From assembly GCF_003148495.1 (NCBI RefSeq), contig NZ_QGGH01000021.1:1-64000 (forward strand): a stretch of DNA of 64,000 nucleotides, in the 5' to 3' direction. This document shows positions 45,215 to 54,514 of the stretch, in pieces (the first letter of the stretch is position 1; each line of letters starts with the position of its first letter). The DNA comes from Mesorhizobium loti (GTDB lineage: Bacteria; Pseudomonadota; Alphaproteobacteria; Rhizobiales; Rhizobiaceae). The notes under the pieces are model-generated. The model did no database searches and had not been told where the DNA came from. It saw only the letters and a program-made list of their open reading frames with translations. The translations under genes and the position numbers were made by a program.

Positions 45215-46189
45215 TCAGCGAATAACCGGCTCGCCATGGAAGCGCCGGCGCGAGGGCGGCGAGACGCCGAAGCCGACTTCCATCATCAGCCGTGGCGTGC
45301 GCGACGGTACGGTGCCCATATGGAAGCCGAACGGATCCTCGACGAAACCGAGACCGGCTTCGCCGGTCAGCGTGACGGGGCTGTCATCGCCATAGACCTT
45401 GAGAACCTCCTGCGCCGGATGGCCGACAAGCAGCGTCAGCTGATGCTTGATGGCGCGGCGGTTATGACTGCCACGGACATAGACATGCGGGCCGGTGCCC
45501 TCGTCGACCGGCGTCAGATAGAAGAAGAATTTCAGCATCCTCCAGTCATCGAGATCGAAATGATACTTGCCGAGCGAGGCACGGTTCTTGTCGGCGTCGG
45601 AAGCCTCGCTGGTCGGGAAGCTCCACCACACGCGTGTGGTGATCAATTTCGCCTGAGCGCCCAGATAATGCGCGGCGATGTCGAGCAGCAGCGGGTCGTT
45701 CTGGATGGCGACCGCTGCCTTGCAGCCGAGGATGTGTTCGAAAAAGTGGCCGCTGAGCAGCGAGCGGCCGAAACGCTTCTCGGCCTCGGCATGGTCCTCA
45801 GCCATGAATTCGAGACGGCGATCGAAATTGCCGAAACAAGGCGTGTACCGGGCGAAGGCGGCGATCTCCTCATGGATGGAAGTCGGCAGGACGAGCCCGC
45901 AAAACAGCCCGTCCGAGCGCAGCGCCTCGACAATTTCCTGGCGATCGACGCCGGCAAACATGGTGTCGTGGGCTTTTTGCGACACGCGAACCGGCTTTGC
46001 CCCCCGCCAGTGCATCCGGCGCGCCGGCATGGTGCGGGCGAGCACAAACATCGGCAGCCATGCCGGGTTCTCGCGAATGTCCGACAGATAGGTCGGAATG
46101 CGCACGGCGATGCGGCGCAACACGCCGCCGTTTCGCGCGATGGCCTCGAGACTGGCGGCGCCGGATTTGTCAGGGCTCGAAAGGGTCAT
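45215..46189 (-). CDS. PhyH-family Fe(II)/2-oxoglutarate dioxygenase
   Basis: A 324-residue protein. The iron ligands fit HFDLDDWRMLKFFFYLTP (HxD at about 221-223) and a later histidine in GTGPHVYVRGSHNRRA or in FGFHMGTVPSRTPRL; the arginine of the last block would bind 2-oxoglutarate. The first 110 residues are a helical lead region. The family hydroxylates lipids or small metabolites; the substrate is unknown. The gene stands alone on the minus strand between the parB block and ubiM. No signal peptide is seen. Confidence 0.8.
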   Translation of the reverse strand: MTLSSPDKSGAASLEAIARNGGVLRRIAVRIPTYLSDIRENPAWLPMFVLARTMPARRMHWRGAKPVRVSQKAHDTMFAGVDRQEIVEALRSDGLFCGLVLPTSIHEEIAAFARYTPCFGNFDRRLEFMAEDHAEAEKRFGRSLLSGHFFEHILGCKAAVAIQNDPLLLDIAAHYLGAQAKLITTRVWWSFPTSEASDADKNRASLGKYHFDLDDWRMLKFFFYLTPVDEGTGPHVYVRGSHNRRAIKHQLTLLVGHPAQEVLKVYGDDSPVTLTGEAGLGFVEDPFGFHMGTVPSRTPRLMMEVGFGVSPPSRRRFHGEPVIR

Positions 46190-46425
46190 GAAGGTCCTCA
46201 GCTAAATGCGATATCGACGAAGCATCGATTCTCACTGCTTCGCCGCTGGTCCAAGCCCGATTCCCGCTGCGGAAGGACGTTTAGGCGCGCGTCGGATTTT
46301 GTGCAATGCACAATAGCCTTGCGCGTGGCAAATGCTGTTCGGACCGCCGTGCGCATCAGCCAATTATTCCAGCGGCAGGCAAAGTGGGCGGCGGCACCCG
46401 CAAGAGCCGCCGCCCGGCTTGGCAC

Positions 46426-48156
46426 CTATTCGCGGACGAACAGCGGCTGGACGCTCGCCCATTGATCGGCGGTGCGGAAGCCGCCGCGTTTCGTGTAGCT
46501 TTCGACCGGGAATTTCATCCAGTTGGGCAGCCAGTTGACGATTTTCTCGCGGCCGTTCTCGCCCGCGAGGCAATCGCGGATGATCTTCTTTTGCGTCTTG
46601 ACCTTCTCGGCGACATTGCCGTCGGCGACAGGCTTGCCGCCGAGGTCGGCCAGCATCGCATTGGCGATCTCCCTGTCGCGCAGCAGGTCGAAGAAGGCGT
46701 CGTCCGCTTGCCACCACGCGCCCATGTCGATGCCCAGATGGTTGCCGAGGGCCTCGACGACGGCGCTGCCGGCTTCGAGCGTCTCGGCCATGACAAGGCT
46801 GAGAACGCGCATGACATCGTCGTCGCAAAGTGCCAGCAAACGGGCGAACACGGCGGCAAGCGCAAAGGCGTCGCCACTGCCGCCGGCTATCGCACCCTCC
46901 TCGTCGGCCTGCCCAAGCAGCGCCAGCACCGCGCGCCGTTTTTCGGCGAATGCGGCTTCGGCCCTGGACGCGGCAATGCTTGCCGCCACCGCTTCATTGG
47001 CGGTGCGCTGCGGCTCGCGGCGAACCTGCCACAGGCCCGACCCTGTGATGGCATGCGCCACCATCAGGCGCAGCGCCACACCTGGATGGTTGAGCATGGC
47101 GGTTCGCGCGGCGCCGTGGCGGTGCAGATCGACATAGTTCTGCATCGGCCCGGTGAGTTCCGGCCGCGACGGCTTGGCGGGGGTTTCTTCGGGCTCGCCG
47201 CCCTCGCCTAGCGCGCGGGCGCGGCGGGCCTCCTTGCACGACAGCCAGCCCTCGTGGCATTCGACCGCACCGCGATGCGAGACTGATATGAAGACCTTGC
47301 CGCCCTTCTTCCTCGGCGTCTTTTCGTGCTCCCAAGACTGGAAATGCTGCCCCGGTTCGAGCACGGCCACCTCGGGCCAGCCGGCTTCCAGATAGGCATC
47401 CCGTCTGGCGGCGATGGCCTCGTTCTGCTTTTGCCAGAACAGGTCTGCGTCAGCGAAATAGCTGTCCTCGCCGAACAGGTCGCAGACGATCAGGCCGGGA
47501 TAATCCTCGATGGCGAACAGCGCCACCTTGGTGGAAATCGACTGGCCGCCGAACAGCCATTGTTTCAACTGGTGGCCGCGCGGCGCGTATTGCTCGGGAT
47601 CGGCATAAAGCGCCAGCCAATCCTTCTGCTGCGCCTTGGAGGCCATGGTCAGATGGCGCGCCGTCTCGGCGTCGATGTCCTCGCGCCGATAGGCCTCGCG
47701 GATTTTGGGCAGAAGATCGCCGAGCGCCAGAATGCGTTTGACCAGAAGCTCGGTGATGCCGAAGGTTGCGGCGATATCTGGAATGGTGCGGCCTTCCCTG
47801 ATCAGCCGCGAAAACGTCTCCCACTGCGACACCTCGTCGGGATCGAGCCGGGCGAAGTTTTCGATCAGCGAGGCCTCGAGTGCGTCGGCGTCGTCGCCGT
47901 CCTCCATGATGGCGCAGGGCAAGGCATCGTCCTCGCCGCGCTCGTCGGCGAGCGATTTGGCGGCGAAATAGCGGCGCCGGCCGGCGACGATCTCGAAGCT
48001 TTCCGGCGTGCCGTTGGGCCGCACCAGAAGCGGCACCAGGACGCCGCGCGCGCGAACCGACGGCAGAATGTCCGACACGTCGGGCGCGCGTTTGGAATGG
48101 CGCATGTTGAGCGCGGAAATGTTGAGCTTATCAAGCGGAATGTGGGCAAGTTGCAT
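46426..48156 (-). CDS. ParB/RepB/Spo0J-like partition protein of the element
   Basis: The start at 48156 (MQLAHIPLDKLNIS) follows AAGGAGACC and gives 576 residues; the frame is open further upstream through DUF2958 only by chance. The ParB N-terminal domain has MRHSKRAPDVSDILPSVRAR, RRRYFAAKSLADE and SLIENFARLDPDEVSQWETF. The HTH reads TIPDIAATFGITELLVKRIL. The C-terminal 350 residues are a long helical extension, typical of the ParB-like proteins of rhizobial ICEs and plasmids. They may help maintain or regulate the element. No parA is adjacent. The downstream order ParB, DUF2958, ArdC-like is common on such elements. Confidence 0.85.
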   Translation of the reverse strand: MQLAHIPLDKLNISALNMRHSKRAPDVSDILPSVRARGVLVPLLVRPNGTPESFEIVAGRRRYFAAKSLADERGEDDALPCAIMEDGDDADALEASLIENFARLDPDEVSQWETFSRLIREGRTIPDIAATFGITELLVKRILALGDLLPKIREAYRREDIDAETARHLTMASKAQQKDWLALYADPEQYAPRGHQLKQWLFGGQSISTKVALFAIEDYPGLIVCDLFGEDSYFADADLFWQKQNEAIAARRDAYLEAGWPEVAVLEPGQHFQSWEHEKTPRKKGGKVFISVSHRGAVECHEGWLSCKEARRARALGEGGEPEETPAKPSRPELTGPMQNYVDLHRHGAARTAMLNHPGVALRLMVAHAITGSGLWQVRREPQRTANEAVAASIAASRAEAAFAEKRRAVLALLGQADEEGAIAGGSGDAFALAAVFARLLALCDDDVMRVLSLVMAETLEAGSAVVEALGNHLGIDMGAWWQADDAFFDLLRDREIANAMLADLGGKPVADGNVAEKVKTQKKIIRDCLAGENGREKIVNWLPNWMKFPVESYTKRGGFRTADQWASVQPLFVRE

Positions 48157-48235
48157 GGTTGGTCTCCTTCGTTTCAGGGGTGGGATTGCCCCGCCGCAGA
48201 GGCTGCAAGCCGGCGCGGCGGGACGGTTTTCGCGC

Positions 48236-48655
48236 CTAGCGGCGCGTCTGTTCCGCCGTGTCGGGCGGAAGCTTGGAATGGGCGTTGCCAAGGGCTTCTG
48301 CCGCCTGTCGCAGCAGCCGGTCGGCTTCGGTGATGTGGCCGGCGCTGCACGCTGCCTGCGCGTAAACGGAGAGCGGAAAGCGCGGCTTGAAGCAGAGGTC
48401 GCGCTCGATGCCGAGGCCAAGCCGCCCCTTGATGCTTGCAAGCTCGGCAAGGCTGACGCTGCCGAGTTCGGGGAAGCCGAAGCCGAGGTCGCAAAGCCCG
48501 AACAGAGTGTCGCCGTCGGCGTCGAGTTCGGTGAGAAGCCAGGTTGCTGGCCCGGTCGGATCGAACAGTTTGAGCACCGGGACATGGTCGGTTTCAGTGT
48601 CGGTTGCGCCATTGGCGAGCAGCCGGGCGCGAAGGTCGTCGGTAATCAGGATCAT
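48236..48655 (-). CDS. DUF2958-family protein
   Basis: A 139-residue protein. VPVLKLFDPTGPATWLLTEL, DGDTLFGLCDLGFGFPELGS and VSLAELASIKGRLGLGIERD followed by LCFKP are clear DUF2958 blocks. Function unknown; the family is carried by conjugative elements, usually next to ParB-like and antirestriction genes, as here. The C-terminal third has a helical repeat-like stretch (AAEALGNAHSKLPPDTAEQT). The start is preceded by GAGAGGAG. Confidence 0.85.
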   Translation of the reverse strand: MILITDDLRARLLANGATDTETDHVPVLKLFDPTGPATWLLTELDADGDTLFGLCDLGFGFPELGSVSLAELASIKGRLGLGIERDLCFKPRFPLSVYAQAACSAGHITEADRLLRQAAEALGNAHSKLPPDTAEQTRR

Positions 48656-48665
48656 GGGAAACTCC

Positions 48666-48823
48666 TCTCAAAACAGGTCGCGTTGATTTCTGGCGTCATC
48701 GAGCAGCCGATATCGAGCGGCTTTTGCGCCGCGGGCGGGCGCATCGGCGCGTCGGCCAAAAGGGCGAGGCGGTCGCGCTTGGTGACCGGCCGGACACCGG
48801 GGTGTCGGGATCGCGCGCGCTCA
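48666..48823 (-). pseudogene. Small frameshifted gene between ardC and DUF2958
   Basis: The minus strand reads VTKRDRLALLADAPMRPPAA then QKPLDIG, and in the next frame LDDARNQRDLF and stop. Together they would end a small protein ...KPLDIGLLDDARNQRDLF, a typical short protein of this locus. The two halves are joined by a one-base deletion near 48705. The start is uncertain and possibly also shifted. Function unknown. Confidence 0.5.
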
Positions 48824-49783
48824 TGCCGCGATCTCGTCTTGTTGCGCGCCTTCGGCCTCGGCGTTGAAGCCGAGAAGAAAATCAGCGGCTTTGGAGGCAA
48901 GGCTGGCGGCGCGGAAGATGGCGCGATTGTCCTCGCGCAGCACCTTCAGCCATGTGCCGATATAGTCGGCATGGCGCACGGTCGGCTCGATGCCGAGTGT
49001 CGAGCAGACAAAGGCAGCAGTGATTTCAGCAACCAATTCCTCGCGCGCATACGTCTTGGAACCGAAGGCGCCGGAGAGGTCGCGCGCCAGCCGCGCGGGG
49101 TGGCCGGTCCAGTGGCCAAGCTCGTGGAAGCAGGTGCGGTAATAGTCGATCTGCTGAAAGAATGCCGGCTGCGGCGGCACCTGAATGGAGTCGGTGCCCG
49201 GCATGTAGAAAGCGCGATCGCCGCCGATGCGGAAATCCGCGCCGCTTCCTCGAATAAGCGCCTCGGCTTGGGGGACGATCTCGCGTTCGGGCAGCGGTTC
49301 GGCGTTGCCGTAAAGGTGCTCGGGCAGGCCGTCGCACTGCGCGACGTTGAAGACGGTGAAGCGTTTCAAATACGGCACGGCCTGCGGCTCGTCGCCGTCT
49401 GTCTTGGCGCGCTCCTTCTCGTTTTTGGGGACAAAGCGGTCGGCATGCACGATGGTGGTGCCGCGCTCGCCCTTCCTGACATTGCCGCCAAGGACAAGCG
49501 CCTGCCGGAAGGTCAGCCAGTTCTGGCCGGGATAGCTGCGCTCGATGACGGCGCCCCACAGGATGAGGATGTTGATGCCGGAATAGCGGCGCCCGGTGGT
49601 CGCGTTGCTGGGCAGGCCGAGGTCGGCCTTTGCGCTGCCCCATGGCTTGACCCATGGCACGGTGCCGCGCTCCAGTTCGGCAATGATGCGGTCCGTGATT
49701 TCCTGATAAAGGCTGGCGCCCGTGCGCCCGCCCCTGCCCGCGCCAGCCTCTGCGCTGCCGGAACGCTGGTGTTTTGCACGCAT
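48821..49783 (-). CDS. ArdC-like antirestriction protein (ssDNA-binding plus zincin)
   Basis: A 320-residue protein. The N-terminal ArdC domain has SLYQEITDRIIAELERGTVP then WVKPWG, followed by GRRYSGINILILWG and NWLTFRQALVLGGNVRKGER. The C-terminal metallopeptidase-like domain has FHELGHWTGHPARLARD, where HELGH is the zinc motif, and EELVAEITAAFVCSTLGIEP. ArdC proteins shield incoming single-stranded DNA from restriction during conjugation. It is first in a minus-strand series with the small frameshifted gene, DUF2958 and ParB. Confidence 0.88.
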   Translation of the reverse strand: MRAKHQRSGSAEAGAGRGGRTGASLYQEITDRIIAELERGTVPWVKPWGSAKADLGLPSNATTGRRYSGINILILWGAVIERSYPGQNWLTFRQALVLGGNVRKGERGTTIVHADRFVPKNEKERAKTDGDEPQAVPYLKRFTVFNVAQCDGLPEHLYGNAEPLPEREIVPQAEALIRGSGADFRIGGDRAFYMPGTDSIQVPPQPAFFQQIDYYRTCFHELGHWTGHPARLARDLSGAFGSKTYAREELVAEITAAFVCSTLGIEPTVRHADYIGTWLKVLREDNRAIFRAASLASKAADFLLGFNAEAEGAQQDEIAA

Positions 49784-50520
49784 CGTCTGGTCCTCCGCTC
49801 TTCAATCCCGCGCCTTTCCCCGGAAGCGGGGTGGGCGGCGAGACGCGACCGGAAAGGCCCGCCGTCGGAGGCGGACCGCATCCGAAGGACCGGAACGAAG
49901 AGGAGGACCCGAAGCGAAGCGAAGGGTTGCGGGATGCCGCGGCGGGCCTAGAAGGGAGTGCCGCCCACCCCGCGCCGCCGGGAACGGCCAACGAACAAAC
50001 CGCGCCGGCCGACAGGGCGGCGACCGTCAGCAGCCGACAGGCTGCCCGCGCCAGGGGGCGAAGCCGGATGGCCGAGACCGCCTGAGCCTGGCGAAGAAAA
50101 AGCGGGCTCGGTTCACGAGCACCCGGCACGCGCCGTCAGGCGCGCGGGCGCCGTCAAAGCTTAGGCCAAATTGCCGCTTTCCGCGGATGCGTGGATGCAT
50201 GCCTTGCGCTGCGGTTATCAGGTCGCAGGGCATCGGTGCCCCCGCCAGGCGTGCGGGCGAGAAAGGCGCTGAACAGGTTCTCGTTCCAGGAACGGTCGTT
50301 CCTGTTCCATAACGCGGTCGGCAGGTCGCCAGGGCCCCGTCGCTCGAGGTCCTATGCGAAGTGCGGTTACACATCCTGACGCAGCCAATAGAAAACATCC
50401 GCCGTTTTGAAGAGAAAGCCGGGATGCCTCCGTGCCAGCCGCTGCGCCATCTGAAACTCCCCGACCTGTTCGGCGCTATCGACCGCATGCCGACGCCTGG
50501 CACGTTGTTGGGTGAGCGAA
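49784..50520. other. Upstream region of the ardC block, with a repeat
   Basis: About 740 bp without an intact gene. It must contain the promoter for ardC-DUF2958-parB. It holds the first copy of a 93-bp repeat (50058-50150). From 50.2 to 50.5 kb I see only degraded frames of unknown origin. Confidence 0.45.
50058..50150. repeat. 93-bp direct repeat, copy 1
   Basis: From GCGAAGCCGGATGGCCGAG to CAGGCGCGCGGGCG it matches 56029-56121 with only a few differences, including the shared run GCGGGCTCGGTTCACGAGCA. In copy 2 it overlaps an IS5-type transposase relic, so the repeat may derive from the end of a transposable element. The copies are 6 kb apart in the same orientation. Confidence 0.8.
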
Positions 50521-50529
50521 AGTTCGAGG

Positions 50530-51075
50530 GTTTTTAATCCATCCACTGGCGAAGTGTTGGCAGAGCTACCCGACATGGACGCTGAGACGCGCACGGCGAT
50601 CGACAAGGCCTTATACGGCGCAGGCTGGATGGGCGGCGTTGACTGCCAGGGATCGCAGGGACATGCTCTGGCGCTGGCATCAATTGATCATCGAGCACGC
50701 CGACGACCTCGCTGCCATCCTCACAGTTGAGATGGGCAAGCCGCTTGCCGAAGCCAAGTCGGAAGTCTCGCATGCGGCGGCATATCTGCAATGGTATGCC
50801 AAAGAGGCCAACCGCATCTATGGCGAGACGATCCCCCCGCCCTCGACTGACCGGGGCATGCTGGTGATCAAGCAGCCAATCGGCGTTGTTGGCACGATCA
50901 CGCTAAGGAATTTCCCGGCTTCAATGGTGGCGCGCAAATCTCACCGGCACTGGCGGCGGGCTGCACCGTGATCTTGAACCTGCCGAACAGACGCCGCTTG
51001 TTGCAGGCGCAATGTGCGCGGCCGGCTTTCCCAAGCGTCGTCAACCTGATCCATGCTTGCAAAGGCGATGCCGTC
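50530..51075 (+). pseudogene. Succinate-semialdehyde dehydrogenase (GabD-like) relic
   Basis: Pieces in several frames read FNPSTGEVLAELPDMDAETR, RRDMLWRWHQLIIEHADDLA, AILTVEMGKPLAEAKSEVSH, AAAYLQWYAKEANRIYGETI, PIGVVGTIT and ISPALAAGCTVIL, matching the first half of GabD-type aldehyde dehydrogenases. At least three frameshifts are needed, and the catalytic cysteine half is missing. It is cut on the right by IS256-type sequence. Confidence 0.8.
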
Positions 51076-51229
51076 GGCCGCACTCTGATCAACCGAAGAA
51101 CTTGATCCACAGGCGCTTGAACCATGCGACGATGGCCTTGAGCCCCTTCGGCTGGGCGCCGCGCTTGAGAAGGCGGTCATAGGCACGGGCCGCTTCGATC
51201 TGCTCGCGAGACATCTTGCCGGCCCAATG

Positions 51230-51640
51230 GATCGATGATGACTGCCTGCAGGAACTGGGCTGGATTTTCCAAAGTGCGGCGCGACCTCGCCCAATGGCTG
51301 GCCAAGTGGGAAACGCGCTGCCCCAAACTGTGCCAGTGGGTGGAGGACAACATCGAGGAGACTCTCACTTCAACCGGCTGCCACGCCAGCATCACAAGCG
51401 CCTGAAGAGCACCAACATCCTGGAGCGGCTCAATCAGGAGATCAAGCGGCGCATCCATGTGGTGCGCATCTTTCCCAGCGCCGAGAGCTGCCTGCGGCTC
51501 GTCCGCGCGCTCGCCGTCGAAACAACACGAAAACTGGCTGGAGGCCATGCGAATCTCAACATGGAGCACCTGGCCGAGCACAAGAAGGAGATGCTGCGCA
51601 AGCCGGAGCAGCCCAAGGCCGCGGGCCGCGCCTGACCCGC
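51230..51640 (+). pseudogene. IS256-family transposase, C-terminal relic
   Basis: Two frames read LAQWLAKWETRCPKLCQWVE then DNIEETLT, and LPRQHHKRLKSTNILERLNQ, EIKRRIHVVRIFPSAESCLR and LVRALAVETTRKLAGG. NxLERxNxEIKRRxxVVRIFP is the conserved end of IS256 transposases. The N-terminal two thirds are missing and there is a frameshift near 51360. Inactive. Confidence 0.85.
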
Positions 51641-51934
51641 CAACACCGGCGACCGTGATCGCAAATTTGCAGAAGACTCTGGACAGAGGTCCCCAACTGC
51701 ATCAAAAATAGCCAGAGCTAAATTATGGAAGCCGATTGAGATGGAGGAGGAGGGCTTACAAGCCTTTGTACAGCTCTCCCAAACTTTTCGATATCGATGG
51801 GTTTACCTGCGGACCGTTTAGCCATCGATTCCGATCGTTTTAGCTTCGTCTCACGACGGGAATAGGCGCAGAGAGGTCTGGCCCTGGTGCAGAAATTACT
51901 GCCGGTACCACCGAAGTGAAGGAGTCGAACTGCT

Positions 51935-52906
51935 TTGTGTAGCGCCAAATTGCTGACCGAACGTCCGGCGCCCATTGTTGCTGCATGCCTCGATTCTTGG
52001 GGCGGTCTGGATGACGCTATCCACCATCTCACTCCAAAGGGCAGTGGAATCTGGAACAATGTCGCTTTTGTACGCAAGACATCCTTCACGCCGGATTGGC
52101 ATATAATCTTTAACTCTCCTTCTGTTTTTGGACTTCCTGTCGATATCGAGGCGAGCCCGAACAGGACAATTTTTGCAATCGGCGAACCGCCGACGAAAGC
52201 TCATCGCGCCCTCCATCTTGGGCAGGGGGAAAATACCATCGTTCTGACGTCTGACGCAGAGCTGGTAGCTCGGCAGAATGCAGGGCGTCGATTCGTCTTG
52301 TCTCCACCTATCACTCGGTCTTGGTCTGTAAGAAAGACGTATGACCAACTTCTGGTCAGCGAAGTCGTTGACAAGCCGCATCGGCTCTCATGGATTACCA
52401 GCAACATCGCCCTGCTTAAAGGCCATCGATATCGGCTGGCGTTTTTGGAACGGCTGAGAGAGGAGATCGAGTTCGACCTGTTCGGCCGAGGTTTTCAACT
52501 GATTGGAGATAAATGGGACGCACTTGCTCCTTACCGCTACAGTATAGCTTTCGAGAATACTAGAGCTGATTACTATTTTACAGAGAAGCTTATGGACTGC
52601 TTCGTTGCTGAAACAATGCCGATCTATTACGGCAGCCCGGCAATCACGAGGTTCTTTCCGCCGGACTCAATGGTTCTGATTGATCCAGAGGACAAGAACG
52701 TAGGTCCAAAGATCCGAGAAATCATCAACTCGGACCTCTGGATGGAACGTCGCGATGCAATACGAGAGGCGAAGCGGTTGGTACTTGAGAAGTACAATAT
52801 ATTTGCTTATCTCGCGGGCTTCATCGAAAGCGTTCAGGATAAGCCTTTGCCGCCTAAAGTTATGCACATCGGTACGCCCGAGGTCGATTTTGGGGTAGAC
52901 GAATGA
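51935..52906 (+). CDS. GT10-family fucosyltransferase-like glycosyltransferase
   Basis: The likely start is a TTG at 51935 with AAGGAG about 11 bases upstream, giving 323 residues. The signature of GT10 (alpha-1,3/1,4-fucosyltransferases) is clear at about 190-225: YRYSIAFENTRADYYFTEKL then MDCFVAETMPIYYGSPAI. WITSNIALLKGHRYRLAFLE and FDLFGRGF also fit. Such enzymes use GDP-fucose and act on N-acetylglucosamine-containing chains. NodZ, the usual Nod-factor fucosyltransferase, is GT23 and not related. The substrate might be Nod factor, LPS O-antigen or a glycoconjugate; the sequence does not decide. Relics of IS256 and IS630 flank it, so it was probably acquired. Confidence 0.8.
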   Translation: MCSAKLLTERPAPIVAACLDSWGGLDDAIHHLTPKGSGIWNNVAFVRKTSFTPDWHIIFNSPSVFGLPVDIEASPNRTIFAIGEPPTKAHRALHLGQGENTIVLTSDAELVARQNAGRRFVLSPPITRSWSVRKTYDQLLVSEVVDKPHRLSWITSNIALLKGHRYRLAFLERLREEIEFDLFGRGFQLIGDKWDALAPYRYSIAFENTRADYYFTEKLMDCFVAETMPIYYGSPAITRFFPPDSMVLIDPEDKNVGPKIREIINSDLWMERRDAIREAKRLVLEKYNIFAYLAGFIESVQDKPLPPKVMHIGTPEVDFGVDE

Positions 52907-53057
52907 ACTCCAAAGTTCATTCGCTTCGCGCGCCCGGCGGTTGGTGGTCTGGCAGGGTCCGTACCGAACACTCGGCGGAGAATGCCTCAAGCATCTTTGA
53001 TGAACACAGAGTCGGTTTGGGAATCACGCGATAGGTCCTGTCTGATTCACTGTCCCG

Positions 53058-53988
53058 GTGATTTGCGAGGAGGTGACGATGACGAGGAGCCTAAGGGCGG
53101 ACCTTCGTGGGCGCGTGATTGCGGCCATTGAAGTAGGGGTTTCGACGCGGGAGGCGACGCGTCGCTTCCGGATCGGTATTTCGACGGCCGGGGAAGCGCG
53201 CAAGCAGGGCCAGCCGTCGCGTTCGAAGCTCGATGCGCATGAGGCCTTCATTCCTGGTCTCATCGAGGACGCGCCGGACATCACGCTTGCTGAGATCGGG
53301 GAGCGCCTTGCCGCCGAGCGTGGCGTGCGGGCAGCGTCGTCCACGGTCCGGCTGTACCTCGACCGGCGCGGCATCACGTTTCAAAAGAAGACGGCGCACG
53401 CCGCCGAACAGCAGCGCCCCAATGTCCTGCGCCGCTGCAGAACCTGGTTCGATGGCCAGATCGATCTCGACCCCGAGAGGCTGATTTTCATCAATGAGAC
53501 CGCAGCATCCACAAAGATGGCGCGGTTGCGTGGCCGCAGCCTGCGCGGCGAACGATTGTCGGGCGGCCGTTCCTCACGGCCATTGGAAGACCACCACATT
53601 CACGGCCGGCCTGCGGCTGGGCGGCTTGGCGGCGCCAATACTGCTCGATGGCCCTATCAATGGTTCTGCCTTCCTCGCCTACGCGCAGCAGGTCCGCGCA
53701 CCCGAGCTTCGCCCCGGCGACATGGTGTCATGGACAACCTACCCGCCCACAAGATCAGCGGCGCGCGCGAGGTGATCGAGCAGGTTGGCGCGGCTCCTGT
53801 TCCTGCCGCCATACTCGCCCGACTTCAACCCGATCGAGATGGCTTTCTCGAAGCTCAAGGCTCTCGTGAGAAAGGCTGCAACCCGAACCATCGACGAATC
53901 CTGGTCGGTCGTGGCCAACTGCCTCGCAGCTTTCACAGCCGAGGAATGCAGGCACTATTTCGAGGCAGACGGCTATGACCCGGAATAA
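53058..53988 (+). pseudogene. IS630-family transposase, frameshifted
   Basis: The N-terminal part is in one frame (MTRSLRADLRGRVIAAIEVG, then VSTREATRRFRIGISTAGEA). Near 53570 reading must shift to obtain PHGHWKTTTFTAGLRLGGLA and APILLDGPINGSAFLAYAQQ. It shifts again for VMDNLPAHKISGAREVIEQV, and a third time for LLFLPPYSPDFNPIEMAFSK then LKALVRK. The first catalytic Asp (normally FIDETW) is Asn here (FINETA). Three frameshifts and a lost catalytic residue make it inactive. The element would span roughly 53030-54000. Confidence 0.88.
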
Positions 53989-54062
53989 GTCGAATCTGCT
54001 CTAGCTGCGCAAACGGGCCGAGATGGGCGCACGACATTGGTACGCCACCCGGCTGCTGCTGA

Positions 54063-54434
54063 TCAGGCGAACTGGGGAAGGCCGGGAATGGAATTGAGGA
54101 CCTCGTCCACGAGTTCGTCGCCGGCATGTTCCTTGGCGAAGGCGATCGTCTCGTTAGCAAGGCCGGCGATATTTCCCAGGCTGAGACCCTCGTTCATCAA
54201 TTGCTGGCCGAAACCCACCACACCGCCTCCGGCGAGGACGCTGCCGCCCTCTGTGTCCTCACCATCATGCTTCGCCACTAATTCCGAAGCTCCGGGAATG
54301 GCCTCGATCATGCGCGTAGCGGGACCGTCGGCTGCCTCGCGTTGCAGGAAACCCAGCATCATGCCAACGGCCTTGTCTGCGAGAGCCGGGTCGACGCCGA
54401 CATTGGTGGCGATGCGTGATACGAATTCTTCCAA
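54063..54434 (-). CDS. Conserved rhizobial protein of the DUF2267/DUF2780 type
   Basis: A 123-residue protein from a TTG start at 54434, preceded by AAGGTG. It starts MEEFVSRIATNVGVDPALAD then KAVGMMLGFLQREAA and continues IEAIPGASELV, a glycine-rich centre (GGSVLAGGGVVGFGQQLMNE) and AGDELVDEVLNSIPGLPQF. Both ends pair as helical blocks around a short Gly-rich linker. I know similar short proteins from rhizobia, but the function is unknown and the DUF assignment is tentative. It lies downstream of the nod-box acyltransferase on the same strand, 80 bp away, so it may be co-transcribed. Confidence 0.6.
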   Translation of the reverse strand: MEEFVSRIATNVGVDPALADKAVGMMLGFLQREAADGPATRMIEAIPGASELVAKHDGEDTEGGSVLAGGGVVGFGQQLMNEGLSLGNIAGLANETIAFAKEHAGDELVDEVLNSIPGLPQFA

Positions 54435-54514
54435 GGCAGGGCACCTTTCGTTTTATTGAGGTCAGAATGATTAGCTATGTTTGTCCCGCTCAAATGGTTG
54501 AGCGCAGCGCCAGT

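Noticed and set aside
46426..48612. ParB-like protein starting at 48612
   Set aside because: The extra N-terminal 152 codons read through DUF2958 in another frame and are Ser/Ala/Arg-rich. The ATG at 48156 has a good ribosome site and the expected ParB start.
51720..51930. A nod box upstream of the GT10 gene
   Set aside because: Bases such as ATCGATGGGTTTACC and CCATCGATTCCGATCG recall parts of a nod box, but the order and spacing do not fit.
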